In this document: positions 7,074 to 7,558 of the stretch, one piece after another | Position numbering within the stretch: the stretch's first letter is position 1 | Layout: every line of letters begins with the position of its first letter | The notes under the pieces: generated by a model | The model's database searches: none | What the model saw: the letters and a program-made list of their open reading frames with translations, nothing else | What the model was told of the DNA's origin: nothing | Source: CAYVUM01 sp964619055 | GTDB taxonomy: Bacteria > Pseudomonadota > Alphaproteobacteria > Rhodospirillales > Defluviicoccaceae | NCBI GenBank assembly: GCA_964619055.1 | Contig: CAZUDB010000081.1 | Span: 1-7,558 of the forward strand | Direction: 5' to 3' | Length of the DNA stretch: 7,558 nucleotides | Made by a program: the position numbers and the translations under genes

Positions 7074-7558
7074 TCACGGGCAAGGTGGCAAAGGCCGGAA
7101 GGTGGGCGGCAGCTTGGTCGTGGCGTCGCCGCAGGCCTTCCAGAGATTATGTCCCGTGAGACCGACCGTGCCGGCAAAGTCCGCTCCGCTGAGATCGGCG
7201 TTCCAAAAAATCGCACCACGCACGCTTGCGCCTTGTAGACGCGCGCCCCGCAAGTCGGCACCGATCAGGCGGGCGTCCTGGAGTCTTGCCCCTTCCAGGT
7301 TCGTCTCTCGCAGATCGGCGTTCTCCAGGTTCGCCCGCCGCAAATCCGTGCGGTACAGATTGGCGCGAGCCAGAAAGGCGTGCTGCGCCCGCGCATCCCG
7401 CAAATCCCGGCCTTCAAAGTCGGCGCCGCTGACGCCCTTGAGTTGCCGTTGTGCGTCCGGCTCCAATTGGAACCAGTTGGCCGGGCGTTGGGACAGGACG
7501 GCATCCTCCAAAATGGCATGACCGCTCAACCAGGGGCTGACTCGTCGGGCAAGCCAAT
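7074..7558 (-). CDS. Pentapeptide-repeat protein, N-terminus beyond the window edge
   Basis: The visible C-terminal ~160 residues contain seventeen uninterrupted pentapeptides of the A(D/N)LXX type (SGADF, EGRDL ... WNADL, SGADF). These should fold as a right-handed quadrilateral beta-helix of about four coils. Before the repeats lie about 43 residues (including SPWLSGHAILEDAVLSQ) that I do not recognise. After them is a 33-residue tail with an ACGD...KLPP...LPPC pattern carrying two cysteines. The frame stays open to the right edge. The only internal start candidate, TTG 7529, has no ribosome binding site, so the gene is treated as 5'-partial. Some pentapeptide proteins (Qnr, MfpA, AlbG) mimic DNA and protect or inhibit gyrase, but most have unknown function, and nothing here shows gyrase binding. 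It is co-oriented with gpmI 143 bp downstream. Confidence 0.88.
   Translation of the reverse strand, partial: WLARRVSPWLSGHAILEDAVLSQRPANWFQLEPDAQRQLKGVSGADFEGRDLRDARAQHAFLARANLYRTDLRRANLENADLRETNLEGARLQDARLIGADLRGARLQGASVRGAIFWNADLSGADFAGTVGLTGHNLWKACGDATTKLPPTFRPLPPCP
7176..7430 (-). repeat. Seventeen tandem pentapeptide codon blocks
   Basis: Each 15-bp block encodes one pentapeptide with Leu or Phe at the fifth position of my parse and usually Ala/Thr at the third. Degenerate units are RDARA (third), which has Ala in place of the core Leu/Phe, and QGASV (fourteenth), with Val. There are no insertions or loops between units, so the predicted helix is continuous. The DNA repeats are diverged, so this is an old protein-level repeat rather than a recent tandem duplication. 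Confidence 0.85.

Overview
This GC-rich window looks like chromosomal DNA of an alphaproteobacterium, perhaps Rhodospirillales-like. The clues are the recF-gyrB order, a GyrB with the Gram-negative Toprim insertion, a VPLPA-type C-terminal sorting signal and an alphaproteobacterial-style pentapeptide protein. The taxonomic call is inference from protein flavour only. The left edge cuts into recF, and its first ~33 bases look like a contig-end artefact. The right edge cuts into the 5' part of a pentapeptide-repeat gene.

Layout: the plus strand carries the end of recF (to 958), complete gyrB (1019-3475), a 416-bp intergenic region, and a secreted VPLPA/PEP-CTERM protein (3892-4950). The minus strand, converging on it, carries the end of a pentapeptide-repeat gene (7558-7074), gpmI (6930-5284) and mop (5258-5046). 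A strong stem-loop at 4978-5002 separates the two converging units and can serve both.

Function: recF and gyrB are the usual tail of the dnaA-dnaN-recF-gyrB replication and repair neighbourhood. gpmI is a glycolytic phosphoglycerate mutase. The tiny molybdate-binding protein Mop follows it by 25 nt and is probably cotranscribed. The secreted acidic protein should be exported by Sec and processed at its C-terminus by an exosortase encoded elsewhere.

The most interesting part is the 3476-3891 intergenic region, which is visibly more AT-rich than the genes. It holds a near-perfect sigma-54 (-24/-12) promoter, upstream palindromes suited to an enhancer-binding protein, a palindrome at the predicted transcription start, and a ~119-nt leader ending in a strong ribosome binding site. 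This fits the known RpoN plus PrsK/PrsR control of PEP-CTERM genes. I see no new multi-gene defence or mobile system; the rest is ordinary housekeeping sequence. No tRNA, rRNA, CRISPR array or insertion sequence was recognised.
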